Assembly: GCA_009774055.1 (NCBI GenBank)
Contig: VSNB01000082.1
Span: 1 to 12,238 of the forward strand
DNA: 12,238 nucleotides
From: Clostridiales bacterium
Lineage (GTDB): Bacteria > Bacillota > Clostridia > Oscillospirales > Oscillospiraceae
Reading direction: 5' to 3'
Shown here: positions 1-5,338 of the stretch, one piece after another
Numbering within the stretch: position 1 is the first letter of the stretch
Layout of the letters: the number at the start of each line of letters is the position of its first letter
The notes under the pieces: model-generated
Database searches by the model: none
The model's input: only the letters and a program-made list of their open reading frames with translations
Told to the model about the DNA's origin: nothing
Made by a program: the position numbers and the translations under genes

Positions 1-592
1 GGGCGGGAACCAGGTCCATGACGGCAAGGACCCCCAGGGTCAGGTAGGTAGGCATCAGGGCCCCGGTATCCAGGGCGGAGTTGCCCTCCGCCGTCCGCCG
101 GATTTCCTGCCACAGCCCGGCCCCTTGGGCCAGCGCGGCCAGCCAGGCCCACGCCCACCCGGACCACCGCAGCAGCCGCTCCATGGTCCGTCCCGGCCGC
201 TCCGAGGCCAGGACGCCCCCCAGGCCCCGCATCGCCGCCCAGGCCAGCAGCGTGGCCCCCACGCACCCGGCGGCAGCCAGGGCGATCACGTTCCCCGCCC
301 CGTACTCCGCCGTCAGCAGGGTAGGGTTCACCAGATAGAACAGCCCCGCCAGAATTTCCCCCGCCGCCAGCAGCAGCAGCCAGTCCGCCCTGCGCCGTCC
401 CCGCCACAGCAGCCCCAGGGCGGGCAGGGCCGTCAGCCCCAGTACGATGGCCCAGGCCCCGGCGTTGCCCCCGGGTCCGGAGAGGGACAGTTCCCTGAGC
501 CAGCTCCCCAGTCCCGCCAGCGTCCCCACCGGCAGCAGCGCGGCCAGCGGCGCGGCGGCAGCCAAAATAACAAGCCCTCTATCCTTCCTCAT
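1..592 (-). CDS. Unrecognised multi-pass membrane protein (partial, C-terminus beyond window)
   Basis: This reading frame is open from an ATG at 592 to the window edge, about 197 codons, with no stop. The start is set by a strong GGAGGG ribosome binding site about 5 nt upstream. The protein begins MRKDRGLVILAAAAPLAALL and is rich in Leu, Ala, Gly and Trp. It has about five hydrophobic stretches separated by short basic loops such as WRGRRRADW, so it is an integral membrane protein. The first hydrophobic segment directly follows MRKDRG and could be a signal anchor. I do not recognise a family and no catalytic motif is visible. A strong promoter at 785-813 and a leader of about 185 nt precede it, and an operator-like dyad lies over that promoter, so expression is probably regulated. 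It could be the first gene of an operon continuing to the left. Base composition and codon use are GC-rich like the rest of the window, which supports a real gene. Confidence 0.75.
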   Translation of the reverse strand, partial: MRKDRGLVILAAAAPLAALLPVGTLAGLGSWLRELSLSGPGGNAGAWAIVLGLTALPALGLLWRGRRRADWLLLLAAGEILAGLFYLVNPTLLTAEYGAGNVIALAAAGCVGATLLAWAAMRGLGGVLASERPGRTMERLLRWSGWAWAWLAALAQGAGLWQEIRRTAEGNSALDTGALMPTYLTLGVLAVMDLVPA

Positions 593-600
593 ACGCTCCC

Positions 601-745
601 TCCTGATGCAAAATAAAAGTTTCGCCGGCCTTTTCAAAGGCCGCGGAGTCCAGAGGCGGCGCCTCTGGCCGCACTCCGCAGAGTGCGGAACCCCCGAAAG
701 CCGCGCAGGGGCAAACAGCGCCGGGAGCTCCCGTCAACCCGCGCT
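601..745. repeat. Palindrome-rich leader repeat upstream of the membrane protein gene
   Basis: This stretch contains nested perfect hairpins. GGCCTTT (627-633) pairs with AAAGGCC (636-642). GCGGAGT (643-649) pairs with ACTCCGC (673-679) and encloses CCAGAGGC (650-657) with GCCTCTGG (661-668). An alternative pairing is CCGCACTC with GAGTGCGG near 669-688. It is transcribed as the 5' leader of the minus-strand gene. It resembles the dispersed intergenic palindromes common in Oscillospiraceae (recollection, not tested). The two mutually exclusive pairings could attenuate transcription, but no U-tract directly follows on the minus strand, so this is only a possibility. Confidence 0.5.
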
Positions 746-759
746 CCCCGTTCCAAATT

Positions 760-814
760 ATTGTCTTACGATAATTCCAAGGATAGAATACCACAGAAAT
801 TATCGTTTGTCAAT
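760..814. promoter_or_regulatory. Inverted-repeat operator candidate over the minus promoter
   Basis: Arm ATTGTCTTACGATAATT (760-776) and arm AATTATCGTTTGTCAAT (798-814) are inverted copies matching at 14 of 17 positions. The inner nine bases (ACGATAATT / AATTATCGT) are perfect. The dyad is centred near 787, which is inside the -10 box (785-790). The right arm contains the -35 box. A dimeric repressor bound here would block RNA polymerase. The cognate regulator is unknown. Confidence 0.5.
785..813 (-). promoter_or_regulatory. Sigma-A promoter for the membrane protein gene
   Basis: On the minus strand, the -35 is TTGACA (813-808) and the -10 is TATTCT (790-785), with a 17-bp spacer. Both boxes are near consensus. 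The start site would be near 778, giving a leader of about 185 nt. Confidence 0.75.
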
Positions 815-862
815 AATTTTCGTCCGACAGGAAGCCCAGGGAGGAAAAATGTGAAAAAGGGC

Positions 863-891
863 TTTACAAACCGGCGGGGATGGGGTATAAT
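863..891 (+). promoter_or_regulatory. Sigma-A promoter of tRNA-Ala
   Basis: The -35 is TTTACA (863-868) and the -10 is TATAAT (886-891), separated by 17 bp. The predicted start is 6-8 nt beyond the -10, a few bases before the tRNA 5' end at 905. Confidence 0.8.
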
Positions 892-904
892 AGGCGTTGC
901 ATTT

Positions 905-981
905 GGGCCCGTAGCTCAGCTGGGAGAGCGCACGGTTCGCATCCGTGAGGTTCGAGGGTTCGATCCCCTTCGGGTCCACCA
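905..981 (+). tRNA. tRNA-Ala (anticodon CGC)
   Basis: The cloverleaf is complete. The 7-bp acceptor stem GGGCCCG/CGGGTCC contains the G3-U70 wobble pair that identifies alanine tRNAs. The D arm is GCTCAGCTGGGAGAGC. The anticodon stem CACGG/CCGTG has loop TTCGCAT, which gives anticodon CGC (reads GCG). The T arm is GAGGG-TTCGATC-CCCTT. The discriminator is A978 and CCA is encoded at 979-981. It has its own promoter and a strong terminator about 90 nt downstream. I saw no repeat of its 3' end elsewhere in the window, so nothing here shows it is an attachment site. Confidence 0.95.
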
Positions 982-1064
982 AAATCACAAGTGGCGAACT
1001 TTGAAGTTCTGATAGCCAAGGACGTGTTCGCGCTTGTATATCGGACAGCGGTGTATGGCCACTG

Positions 1065-1105
1065 AAAAAATTGCCTGGGACGGCGTACCGTCCCAGGCAA
1101 TTTTT
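1065..1105. terminator. Bidirectional intrinsic terminator after tRNA-Ala
   Basis: A perfect 13-bp stem TTGCCTGGGACGG (1071-1083) / CCGTCCCAGGCAA (1088-1100) has a CGTA loop. It is followed by TTTTT (1101-1105) and preceded by AAAAAA (1065-1070), so it can work in both directions. It most likely ends the tRNA transcript. Confidence 0.85.
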
Positions 1106-1106
1106 A

Positions 1107-1570
1107 TGTGTCCGGCTATCCCCCTAAGAGGGGCCCCTGCCGGACACAAAAGCGGCCAAACGGCGGCAAAATCCACAGTGTGGAATTATTTCCACAAAAA
1201 ATGCAGCAGTTCCTGCCGCATTTGTGGAAATTCATTTCGCCGCCTGTTCGGATAAACCTCACAGGCGGGCGTTTCGCGGCGTCCTTGACGCCGCATAGTG
1301 GCCTTCGGCCACTGGCAACATATTCCGCCGCCCTGCCCCCACTGCCTCTGTTCGGCACAGAGCCGCAGTTGGGAATGTGTGCCGATTGGGCCCTACGGGC
1401 CCGGTTCGGTTTGTGAGGGTAGCTCCGCAAAAGAAAAATGCGCCCATGCGGAGCGGCCCAAATATCACAAAGGGGGTGAACATATGACCTTATTTGCACC
1501 ATTGACACCAGACCGCAAACCGCCCTAAGCGTACAAAGGCGCCGCCGCAGGGACTTTCCCCCACGGCGGC
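1107..1570. other. Hairpin-rich stretch without a convincing protein gene
   Basis: A chain of inverted repeats fills this gap. They are TGTGTCCGGC/GCCGGACACA (1107-1116/1139-1148), TCCACA/TGTGGA (1172-1177/1179-1184), a roughly 13-bp arm pair at 1188-1204/1218-1231, GCGGCGTC/GACGCCGC (1276-1283/1287-1294), AGTGGCC/GGCCACT (1297-1303/1307-1313), CTCTGT/ACAGAG inside a longer stem near 1338-1377, GCTCCGCA/TGCGGAGC (1422-1429/1447-1454) and GCCGCCG/CGGCGGC (1541-1547/1564-1570). The open frames crossing it are low-complexity readings of these palindromes. It may be the remains of an integrated element or a noncoding RNA. None of the hairpins has a clear T-tract. Confidence 0.4.
1484..1528 (+). 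CDS. Possible 14-residue leader peptide or gene remnant
   Basis: ATG at 1484 follows an excellent ribosome binding site (AGGGGGTGA ending 4 nt upstream). It encodes MTLFAPLTPDRKPP and a TAA stop. A real binding site this strong in front of so short a frame suggests either a leader peptide or the 5' remnant of a decayed gene. A GC-rich hairpin follows at 1541-1570. No promoter was identified. It ends about 75 bp before the next promoter and is unlikely to belong to the stalk-protein transcript. Confidence 0.2.
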   Translation: MTLFAPLTPDRKPP

Positions 1571-1602
1571 ACTCATGCAGGTTAAAATTGTCGGATTTCT
1601 GC

Positions 1603-1631
1603 TTGCAATATCCCAGATAGTAGGTTATAAT
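1603..1631 (+). promoter_or_regulatory. Sigma-A promoter of the plus-strand leader RNA and stalk-protein gene
   Basis: The -35 is TTGCAA (1603-1608) and the -10 is TATAAT (1626-1631), with a 17-bp spacer. The equivalent promoter on the other strand at 4986-4958 uses the same -35 hexamer and the same spacing. The start site is predicted near 1638. Confidence 0.8.
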
Positions 1632-1637
1632 TGTGAC

Positions 1638-1903
1638 GAGATAACAGAAGCATAAAGGCGGGGCGCACAGGATGGCAGTCCCATGCGCCCCTATGCAGGA
1701 CGAGTGAGCGTCCCACACAGCAAGTAAAACTGCGCCCAAATCCATTATAACGGTTTTCCCTGTGATTATCAAGGGGAGATTGATGGAGTGTGTGTAGCTT
1801 TGTAGCGGTGTAGGGATTTATTGCCCTGCGCCGCTTTTGTTGTCTCAGCGGGAATGCCTATGGGGGCCGGGAACGTCCCACCCCCACTGGCTGAACCGTT
1901 GAG
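1638..1903 (+). promoter_or_regulatory. Structured riboswitch-like leader RNA, copy 1
   Basis: This leader of about 266 nt is homologous to the one at 4951-4682 on the other strand. The helices, in order, are: A, GCATA 1650-1654/TATGC 1692-1696 with inner 1660-1667/1684-1691; B, GGACG 1698-1702/CGTCC 1709-1713; a long-range helix CACAC 1714-1718/GTGTG 1790-1794; C, TCCAT 1741-1745/ATGGA 1783-1787 with inner 1754-1761/1772-1779; D, an 11-bp stem 1805-1815/1824-1834 followed by TTTTGTTGT; and E, CTCAGCGG 1844-1851/CCGTTGAG 1896-1903. D looks like an intrinsic terminator. CTGCGCC at 1730-1736 can instead pair with GGTGTAG (1807-1813) and would prevent D. I compared it from memory with c-di-GMP-I, cobalamin, TPP, SAM, lysine, FMN and T-box leaders and found no match. 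The ligand and class are unknown. Confidence 0.7.
1805..1843 (+). terminator. Leader terminator/attenuator hairpin (copy 1)
   Basis: The stem GCGGTGTAGGG (1805-1815) pairs over its full length with CCCTGCGCCGC (1824-1834), counting two G-U pairs. The loop is 8 nt and the tract TTTTGTTGT follows. It lies about 100 nt before the start codon of the stalk protein, so it must be bypassed for expression. Confidence 0.6.
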
Positions 1904-1942
1904 AATAACGCCGCTTATGTCGGCAAGAGGAGGATTTTCCCC

Positions 1943-2695
1943 ATGAAAACCAGAAAGACCTTTATCACACTGGCGATCGCTCTGGCCCTTGTCTGCGGAA
2001 TGGTCATCGGAGCCAACGCCGCAGATACGCTGAAAGAAATTTCCGCGTATCTCAACTATGGTATCACCATCAAGTACAACGGCGAAGTCCAAAACCTGAC
2101 GGACGCAGGCGGAAACCGCGTCTATCCCATCAGCTACAATGGCACAACCTATCTTCCTGTCCGTGCTGTCAGCAATATGCTGGGGATTGGCGTGGATTGG
2201 GACGGAGCCACGCAGACCGTGCTGCTGGGCAAAACGGGGGCAACGGTAAACCTTATGGAAACCTATAAGCCCTATACCAGCTATCAAAGTGTCTCCCGTG
2301 TTATATCTGACTGGCATGATGGCCCCATTTTCTATCAAAAATCGACTACACCGGAAAATATTGGCGGCGAGACCGCGAGCAGTTGGCTGAATTTGTATAA
2401 TCCGAAAAACAACTGGGCGGAGGACAGCAACACTTTACTCTGCTCCTTTAATATTGGCGGCAAGTACAAGACATTAACTTTCAAAGCCTATACGAACGAA
2501 GATGCCACACTAACTGTTAAAGGAGACAATGACAGTCTCCTTGGAGAATTTAAATTGACTGCTGGACAAACTCCCCAAACTTTTACAATTGATTTGCTGA
2601 ACACAAAACAGTTGACCTTCCTCTTAAACAACGGCGTTGAAACATATGGAATAGATATCGAAACCTATGTTTTTGACGCGAAGTTGGAAGCCTAG
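1943..2695 (+). CDS. Secreted stalk-domain (copper amine oxidase N-like) protein with NPCBM-like C-terminus
   Basis: The 250-residue protein starts at ATG 1943, 8 nt after AGAGGAGGA. A signal peptide spans residues 1-27 (MKTRKT, hydrophobic core, cleavage after ANA). Residues about 32-97 match the stalk / copper amine oxidase N-terminal pattern (VYPISYNGTTYLPVRAVSNMLGI followed by VDWDGATQTVLLG). Such domains are found on extracellular proteins of Firmicutes and are not enzymes themselves. Residues about 140-250, with YKTLTFKAYTNED and the closing FDAKLEA, resemble NPCBM-type carbohydrate-binding modules. A role in cell-envelope or polysaccharide binding is inference. The gene lies behind the structured leader RNA and has its own terminator at 2864-2897. 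A MITE-like element begins exactly in its TAG stop codon. Coding is less GC-rich than in neighbouring genes. Confidence 0.85.
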   Translation: MKTRKTFITLAIALALVCGMVIGANAADTLKEISAYLNYGITIKYNGEVQNLTDAGGNRVYPISYNGTTYLPVRAVSNMLGIGVDWDGATQTVLLGKTGATVNLMETYKPYTSYQSVSRVISDWHDGPIFYQKSTTPENIGGETASSWLNLYNPKNNWAEDSNTLLCSFNIGGKYKTLTFKAYTNEDATLTVKGDNDSLLGEFKLTAGQTPQTFTIDLLNTKQLTFLLNNGVETYGIDIETYVFDAKLEA

Positions 2696-2856
2696 GGCTT
2701 GTTTGATAAATGGCGGAATGCCCAACAGCGAGAGATTTTTTCGCTGGGCAAGGCAAAAATTCGCAGGAATCCTGACGGATTTCAAGAATTTTTAACGCCG
2801 CACAGCGGAAAAAGATCCGCTGCTTGGGCGTTTTGACATTTTTCAAACATGCCCTA
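2693..2856. mobile_element. MITE-like foldback element inserted in the stop codon of the stalk-protein gene
   Basis: The ends are imperfect inverted repeats. The left end is TAGGGCTTGTTTGATAAATG and the right end, reverse-complemented, is TAGGGCATGTTTGAAAAATG. Similarity continues inward for about 50 bp. The middle also folds (AAAAATTC/GAATTTTT near 2755-2795). TA at 2693-2694 and TA at 2855-2856 look like the duplicated TA target typical of IS630/Tc1-type elements. The core is 160 bp and carries no transposase gene. Excision with one TA kept would still leave GCC-TAG, so the insertion was neutral for the protein. Confidence 0.65.
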
Positions 2857-2863
2857 GAAAGCG

Positions 2864-2897
2864 ATCCCCCGCTCTACGGAGCGGGGGATTTTGTTGT
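2864..2897 (+). terminator. Intrinsic terminator of the stalk-protein gene
   Basis: A perfect stem ATCCCCCGCTC (2864-2874) / GAGCGGGGGAT (2879-2889) has a TACG loop and is followed by TTTTGTTGTT. The MITE-like element now separates it from its gene by about 165 bp. Confidence 0.85.
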
Positions 2898-2979
2898 TGA
2901 CAAGGTGGCGTTGTCGAGTATCGGCGGCTGGGTAGCCCGCCACGGGTGAAACGTGGGCACTTCGCACTTTTTTGACAGA

Positions 2980-3019
2980 CAGGCATTGGGGACAGGAAAA
3001 ATCCTGTCCCCAATGCCTG
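2980..3019. terminator. Long inverted repeat, probable terminator of the WG/SLH gene
   Basis: A perfect 18-bp stem (2980-2997 with 3002-3019, beginning CAGGCATTGG) has a 4-base A loop. It lies about 40 bp past the stop of the minus-strand gene at 3057. The flanking U-rich tract is modest on the plus side and absent on the minus side, so function as a terminator is likely but not certain. A smaller hairpin, CCGGCT 3037-3042 / AGCCGG 3048-3053, lies between it and the stop codon. Confidence 0.5.
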
Positions 3020-3056
3020 TTCCGTTTTACTTCCTCCCGGCTATAAAAGCCGGTCC

Positions 3057-4649
3057 TTACTTCAAATTCTCAAACATCCGCAGGGCAATAACAAGAGCCT
3101 GCTCGATGCTGGCGCTGCCCTTGGGGTCGAACTTGTTGTCGCCCACGCCGCCGACGATCTCCTTGCCGGACATGAACGCCACGGCGTCCCTGGCGTAGCC
3201 GCCCACGGCGTCGTTGTCCGCAAACTCAGTGGCCTCCACGGCGGGAATCTCGCCGCCCAGCTTGGTGTACACCCGGGACAGCATCACCGCCGCCTGCTCG
3301 CGGGTCACGGAGGCATCCGGGTCGAACTTCCCGTCGCCCACGCCGCCGACAAAGCCCAGGGCCTCGGCCTGGAGGACGGCGGGGTCGGCGGTGTCGGAGA
3401 AGGGGCTCTCCCCGGCGGCGGGGGCGGTTTCGCCGCTCATGGCCTCATACAGCTTCACGGTGACGGCGGCGAACTGGGCGCGGGTGATGTCCACCCGGTA
3501 GTTCTCGCCCAGGCCGTCGGCAATCAGGCCGTTGGCGGCGGCGCTGTCCACCAGCTCCTTGGCCCAGCTGCTGACCTCGGCGGTGACGGGCTCCTGAACG
3601 CCGCGGATGGCGATGTAGCCGTAGAGCGGGATGGATTCGTTCAGTCCAGAAACCGGCGTCATTGTCCCTACCCGCGCCAGGCCGTCGGTGATGGTGTCCG
3701 CCTGGTCATAGATAAAGGGCACGACCACCTCGCCGGTCTGGTTGATATAGCCCCACTTGTCCTTCTGCATCACCGGCGCGAAGCCCTCGTAGAAGTTCCA
3801 GGCGTCGTCATACTGGCAGGAGATGACCTCCTTGCCGGTCTGATCAATAAAGCCCCACTTGCCGCCCTTCTCCACTATGGCCATGCCCTCGGAGAAATTG
3901 GACGCGCCCGTATACTGGAAGGGCACGATTTCCTTGCCGGTCTTGTCGATATAGCCCCATTTGCCGCCCTTCTGTACCGCCGCAAGGCCGTTGGAGAAAT
4001 TGCCAAAGCCCTCAAACTGGCAGGAAACCACTTCCTCGCCAGTCTTGTCGATGAAGCCCCACTTGCCGCTCTTCTGTACCGCCGCAAGGCCCTCAGCGAA
4101 GCTGCTGACATTTTCAAACTGGCAGGGAATCACTACCTCGCCGGTTTTGTCGATATAACCGTACTTGCCGTCCAGCTGCACCAGCGCAAGGCCGTCGGAG
4201 AAGCTGTTCCCGCCCTCGTACTGGAAGGGAATGACTTCCTTGCCGGTTTTGTCGATGTAGCCGCCCTTGCCGTCCTTCACTGCCAGCGCAAGGCCCTCGG
4301 AAAACCCAAAGACATCGTCATAGGCGCAGGGAATAACCTCCTTGCCGGTCTGGTCGATATAACCCCACTTGTCCTTTTCCATAGCTACCGGCGCAAGGCC
4401 CTCAGAAAAATTCCCTACGCCGAGATACTTACCGGGGATAACAACCTCGCCGGTCTTGTCGATGAAGCCATATGTGTCTCCCAAATCTACCCATGCCCGG
4501 CCCTCAAAAAAAGGTCCCACATTGACCAATTCACACGGGATAACCACCTCATAGGCTTCCTCGGCTTCCTTCTCCGCCGCCAGGGCGGGGACGGCCAGGC
4601 CCAGGCACAGCGCCAGGGCCAGCATCAGGGGTAACAGTCTTTTCTTCAT
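3057..4649 (-). CDS. Surface protein with WG repeats and three S-layer homology domains
   Basis: The protein is about 530 residues. Two ATGs are possible. The AAGGAG at 4663-4658 lies 8 nt before the ATG at 4649 but only 2 nt before the ATG at 4655, so 4649 is preferred. The signal peptide is MKKRLLPLMLALALCLGLAV through PALAA. Residues about 38-330 hold eight WG-type repeats with a period of 34-35 residues (core [WY]G[FY]IDKTGKEVIP, then FSEGLA.V...GK). One copy has GGYI instead of WGYI, and a degenerate ninth (YGYI) sits near residue 345. Residues about 358-530 hold three SLH domains, with ITRAQFAAV, VTREQAAVML and ASIEQALVIA as markers. SLH domains bind pyruvylated secondary cell-wall polymers, so the protein is probably anchored to the cell surface. 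The WG repeats may mediate binding; the ligand is unknown. It is transcribed behind the second copy of the leader RNA. Confidence 0.92.
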   Translation of the reverse strand: MKKRLLPLMLALALCLGLAVPALAAEKEAEEAYEVVIPCELVNVGPFFEGRAWVDLGDTYGFIDKTGEVVIPGKYLGVGNFSEGLAPVAMEKDKWGYIDQTGKEVIPCAYDDVFGFSEGLALAVKDGKGGYIDKTGKEVIPFQYEGGNSFSDGLALVQLDGKYGYIDKTGEVVIPCQFENVSSFAEGLAAVQKSGKWGFIDKTGEEVVSCQFEGFGNFSNGLAAVQKGGKWGYIDKTGKEIVPFQYTGASNFSEGMAIVEKGGKWGFIDQTGKEVISCQYDDAWNFYEGFAPVMQKDKWGYINQTGEVVVPFIYDQADTITDGLARVGTMTPVSGLNESIPLYGYIAIRGVQEPVTAEVSSWAKELVDSAAANGLIADGLGENYRVDITRAQFAAVTVKLYEAMSGETAPAAGESPFSDTADPAVLQAEALGFVGGVGDGKFDPDASVTREQAAVMLSRVYTKLGGEIPAVEATEFADNDAVGGYARDAVAFMSGKEIVGGVGDNKFDPKGSASIEQALVIALRMFENLK

Positions 4650-4681
4650 GTTCATTTCTCCTTCACTTTTTTGTTTCCAAT

Positions 4682-4951
4682 CTCAACAGTGCAGCCCATA
4701 GGGGGCGGGAACCCCAACTCGCCCCCCAGGGCATTCCTGTCGAAACAACAAAAGCGGCGCAGGGTTCCGTTCCCTGCACCGCTGAAGCCACGCACGCGCC
4801 TGTCCAGTTACCCTCTTGTAAAATGCGAGGGAAACTGGTAAAATAGGCTTTGGCGCAGTATACATCTGCTGTGCGGGAGGTTGGGCTCCTGCATAGGGGC
4901 GGGGGAGGATTAGGGCCCTCCCCCGCCCTGCCTTATGCTTCCGTGTTTCGC
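4682..4951 (-). promoter_or_regulatory. Structured riboswitch-like leader RNA, copy 2
   Basis: This is the minus-strand homologue of the leader at 1638-1903, about 270 nt long. The helices (plus coordinates) are: A, 4934-4938/4891-4895 with a 12-bp inner stem 4917-4928/4897-4908; B, 4889-4886/4879-4876; long-range CGCAC 4875-4871/GTGCG 4795-4791; C, 12-bp CCAGTTTCCCTC/GAGGGTAACTGG at 4838-4827/4815-4804 with one mismatch; D, 4782-4772/4764-4754 followed by TTTTGTTGT; and E, TTCGACAG 4744-4737/CTGTTGAG 4689-4682. Many pairs differ from copy 1 but stay paired, including A-T to G-C in the long-range helix and G-C to A-T in E. CTGCGCC (4858-4852) is again able to pair with the 5' arm of D (GGTGCAG, 4780-4774). 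It ends about 20 nt before the ribosome binding site of the WG/SLH gene. Confidence 0.7.
4745..4782 (-). terminator. Leader terminator/attenuator hairpin (copy 2)
   Basis: The 11-bp stem GCGGTGCAGGG/CCCTGCGCCGC has a 7-nt loop and is followed on the minus strand by TTTTGTTGTT. The 3' arm is identical to that of copy 1. The 5' arm differs by one base that restores a Watson-Crick pair in place of a wobble. Confidence 0.6.
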
Positions 4952-4957
4952 GTTTTC

Positions 4958-4986
4958 ATTGTATACCAAGATTCGCCGGATTGCAA
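4958..4986 (-). promoter_or_regulatory. Sigma-A promoter of leader RNA copy 2 and the WG/SLH gene
   Basis: On the minus strand, the -35 is TTGCAA (4986-4981) and the -10 is TACAAT (4963-4958), with a 17-bp spacer. It has the same -35 and spacing as the plus-strand copy. The predicted start is near 4951. Confidence 0.75.
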
Positions 4987-5051
4987 GTATGATTTCGCTT
5001 GCCGGAAAAACGAAATCAGACGCATAACAAGCGGCGAATAGGATGGAACAG

Positions 5052-5094
5052 GGGAGCATCTGCGCTGGCAGCAGCGCAGATGCTCCCTTCTTTT
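5052..5094 (+). terminator. Strong intrinsic terminator with no obvious gene
   Basis: A perfect 16-bp stem GGGAGCATCTGCGCTG (5052-5067) / CAGCGCAGATGCTCCC (5072-5087) has a GCAG loop and is followed by TTCTTTT on the plus strand. No plus-strand gene precedes it, because the leader RNA upstream runs the other way. It may end an unseen small transcript or mark a lost gene. Confidence 0.6.
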
Positions 5095-5155
5095 ACTGCT
5101 TAATTTACTGCTTCTGCAGGCCACATTATGCCAAACAAGCAAAGCGGGGCGCTAT

Positions 5156-5192
5156 TAACAACAAAAACACGGGGCAAGAGCGTAGCTTCCCC
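5156..5192 (-). terminator. Possible terminator of the disrupted ABC transporter gene
   Basis: On the minus strand, GGGGAAGC and GCTCTTGCCCC can form an imperfect stem with a short loop (5192-5171). TTTTTGTTGTT follows. It lies about 40 bp beyond the original TAA stop (5233-5231). The stem has bulges, so confidence is limited. The rest of 5095-5230 holds nothing I recognise. Confidence 0.4.
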
Positions 5193-5230
5193 TATTGCAG
5201 CAAGCACAGGATTCGTCTATACATGCGAAT

Positions 5231-5338
5231 TTAAGAAATGCGCAATTCCCCATTTTCAAAGTGAAACTCATTTGTAAAGTGCAGATCTTGGTTACAATTA
5301 TGATCCACAAAGAGAATAATCTTATCTTTCGACGCAGC
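5231..5338 (-). pseudogene. Severed C-terminal end of the ABC exporter
   Basis: Reading on the minus strand from 5338, the frame gives AASKDKIILFVDHNCNQDLH and continues to ...GELRIS with TAA at 5233-5231 (35 codons plus stop). IILFVDHN is the expected H-loop region of an ABC ATPase, which is exactly what the upstream truncated protein lacks. There is no start codon or ribosome binding site of its own. If the inserted element and one TA are removed, this joins the upstream frame as ...VQKL-AASKDK with no frameshift, giving a 541-residue ancestral protein. Confidence 0.85.

Noticed and set aside
125..616. Plus-strand frames in the first 600 bp
   Set aside because: They are Pro/Gln/Arg-rich shadows of the minus-strand membrane protein, whose hydrophobic segments and ribosome binding site are convincing.
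905..981. tRNA-Ala as attachment site of an integrated element
   Set aside because: No second copy of the tRNA 3' end and no integrase gene are seen in the window.
1165..1235. TCCACA motifs as a DnaA-box cluster or origin
   Set aside because: The motifs deviate from TTATCCACA, are parts of hairpin arms, and no dnaA, dnaN or AT-rich unwinding region is near.
1116..1772. A 218-codon open frame on the minus strand
   Set aside because: It runs through the hairpin chain and the leader RNA; the translated sequence is Cys/Arg-rich without any fold pattern or binding site for ribosomes.
1638..1903. Leader as a c-di-GMP-I, cobalamin, T-box or other familiar riboswitch
   Set aside because: The conserved cores I know (for example GACGCAAAG of c-di-GMP-I or the AGGGTGG box of T-boxes) are absent from both copies. 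Formal model search was not possible.
3700..4540. Regular 102-bp repeats as a CRISPR or satellite array
   Set aside because: They lie fully within the coding frame of the WG protein and encode the repeat unit; there are no short direct repeats with unique spacers.
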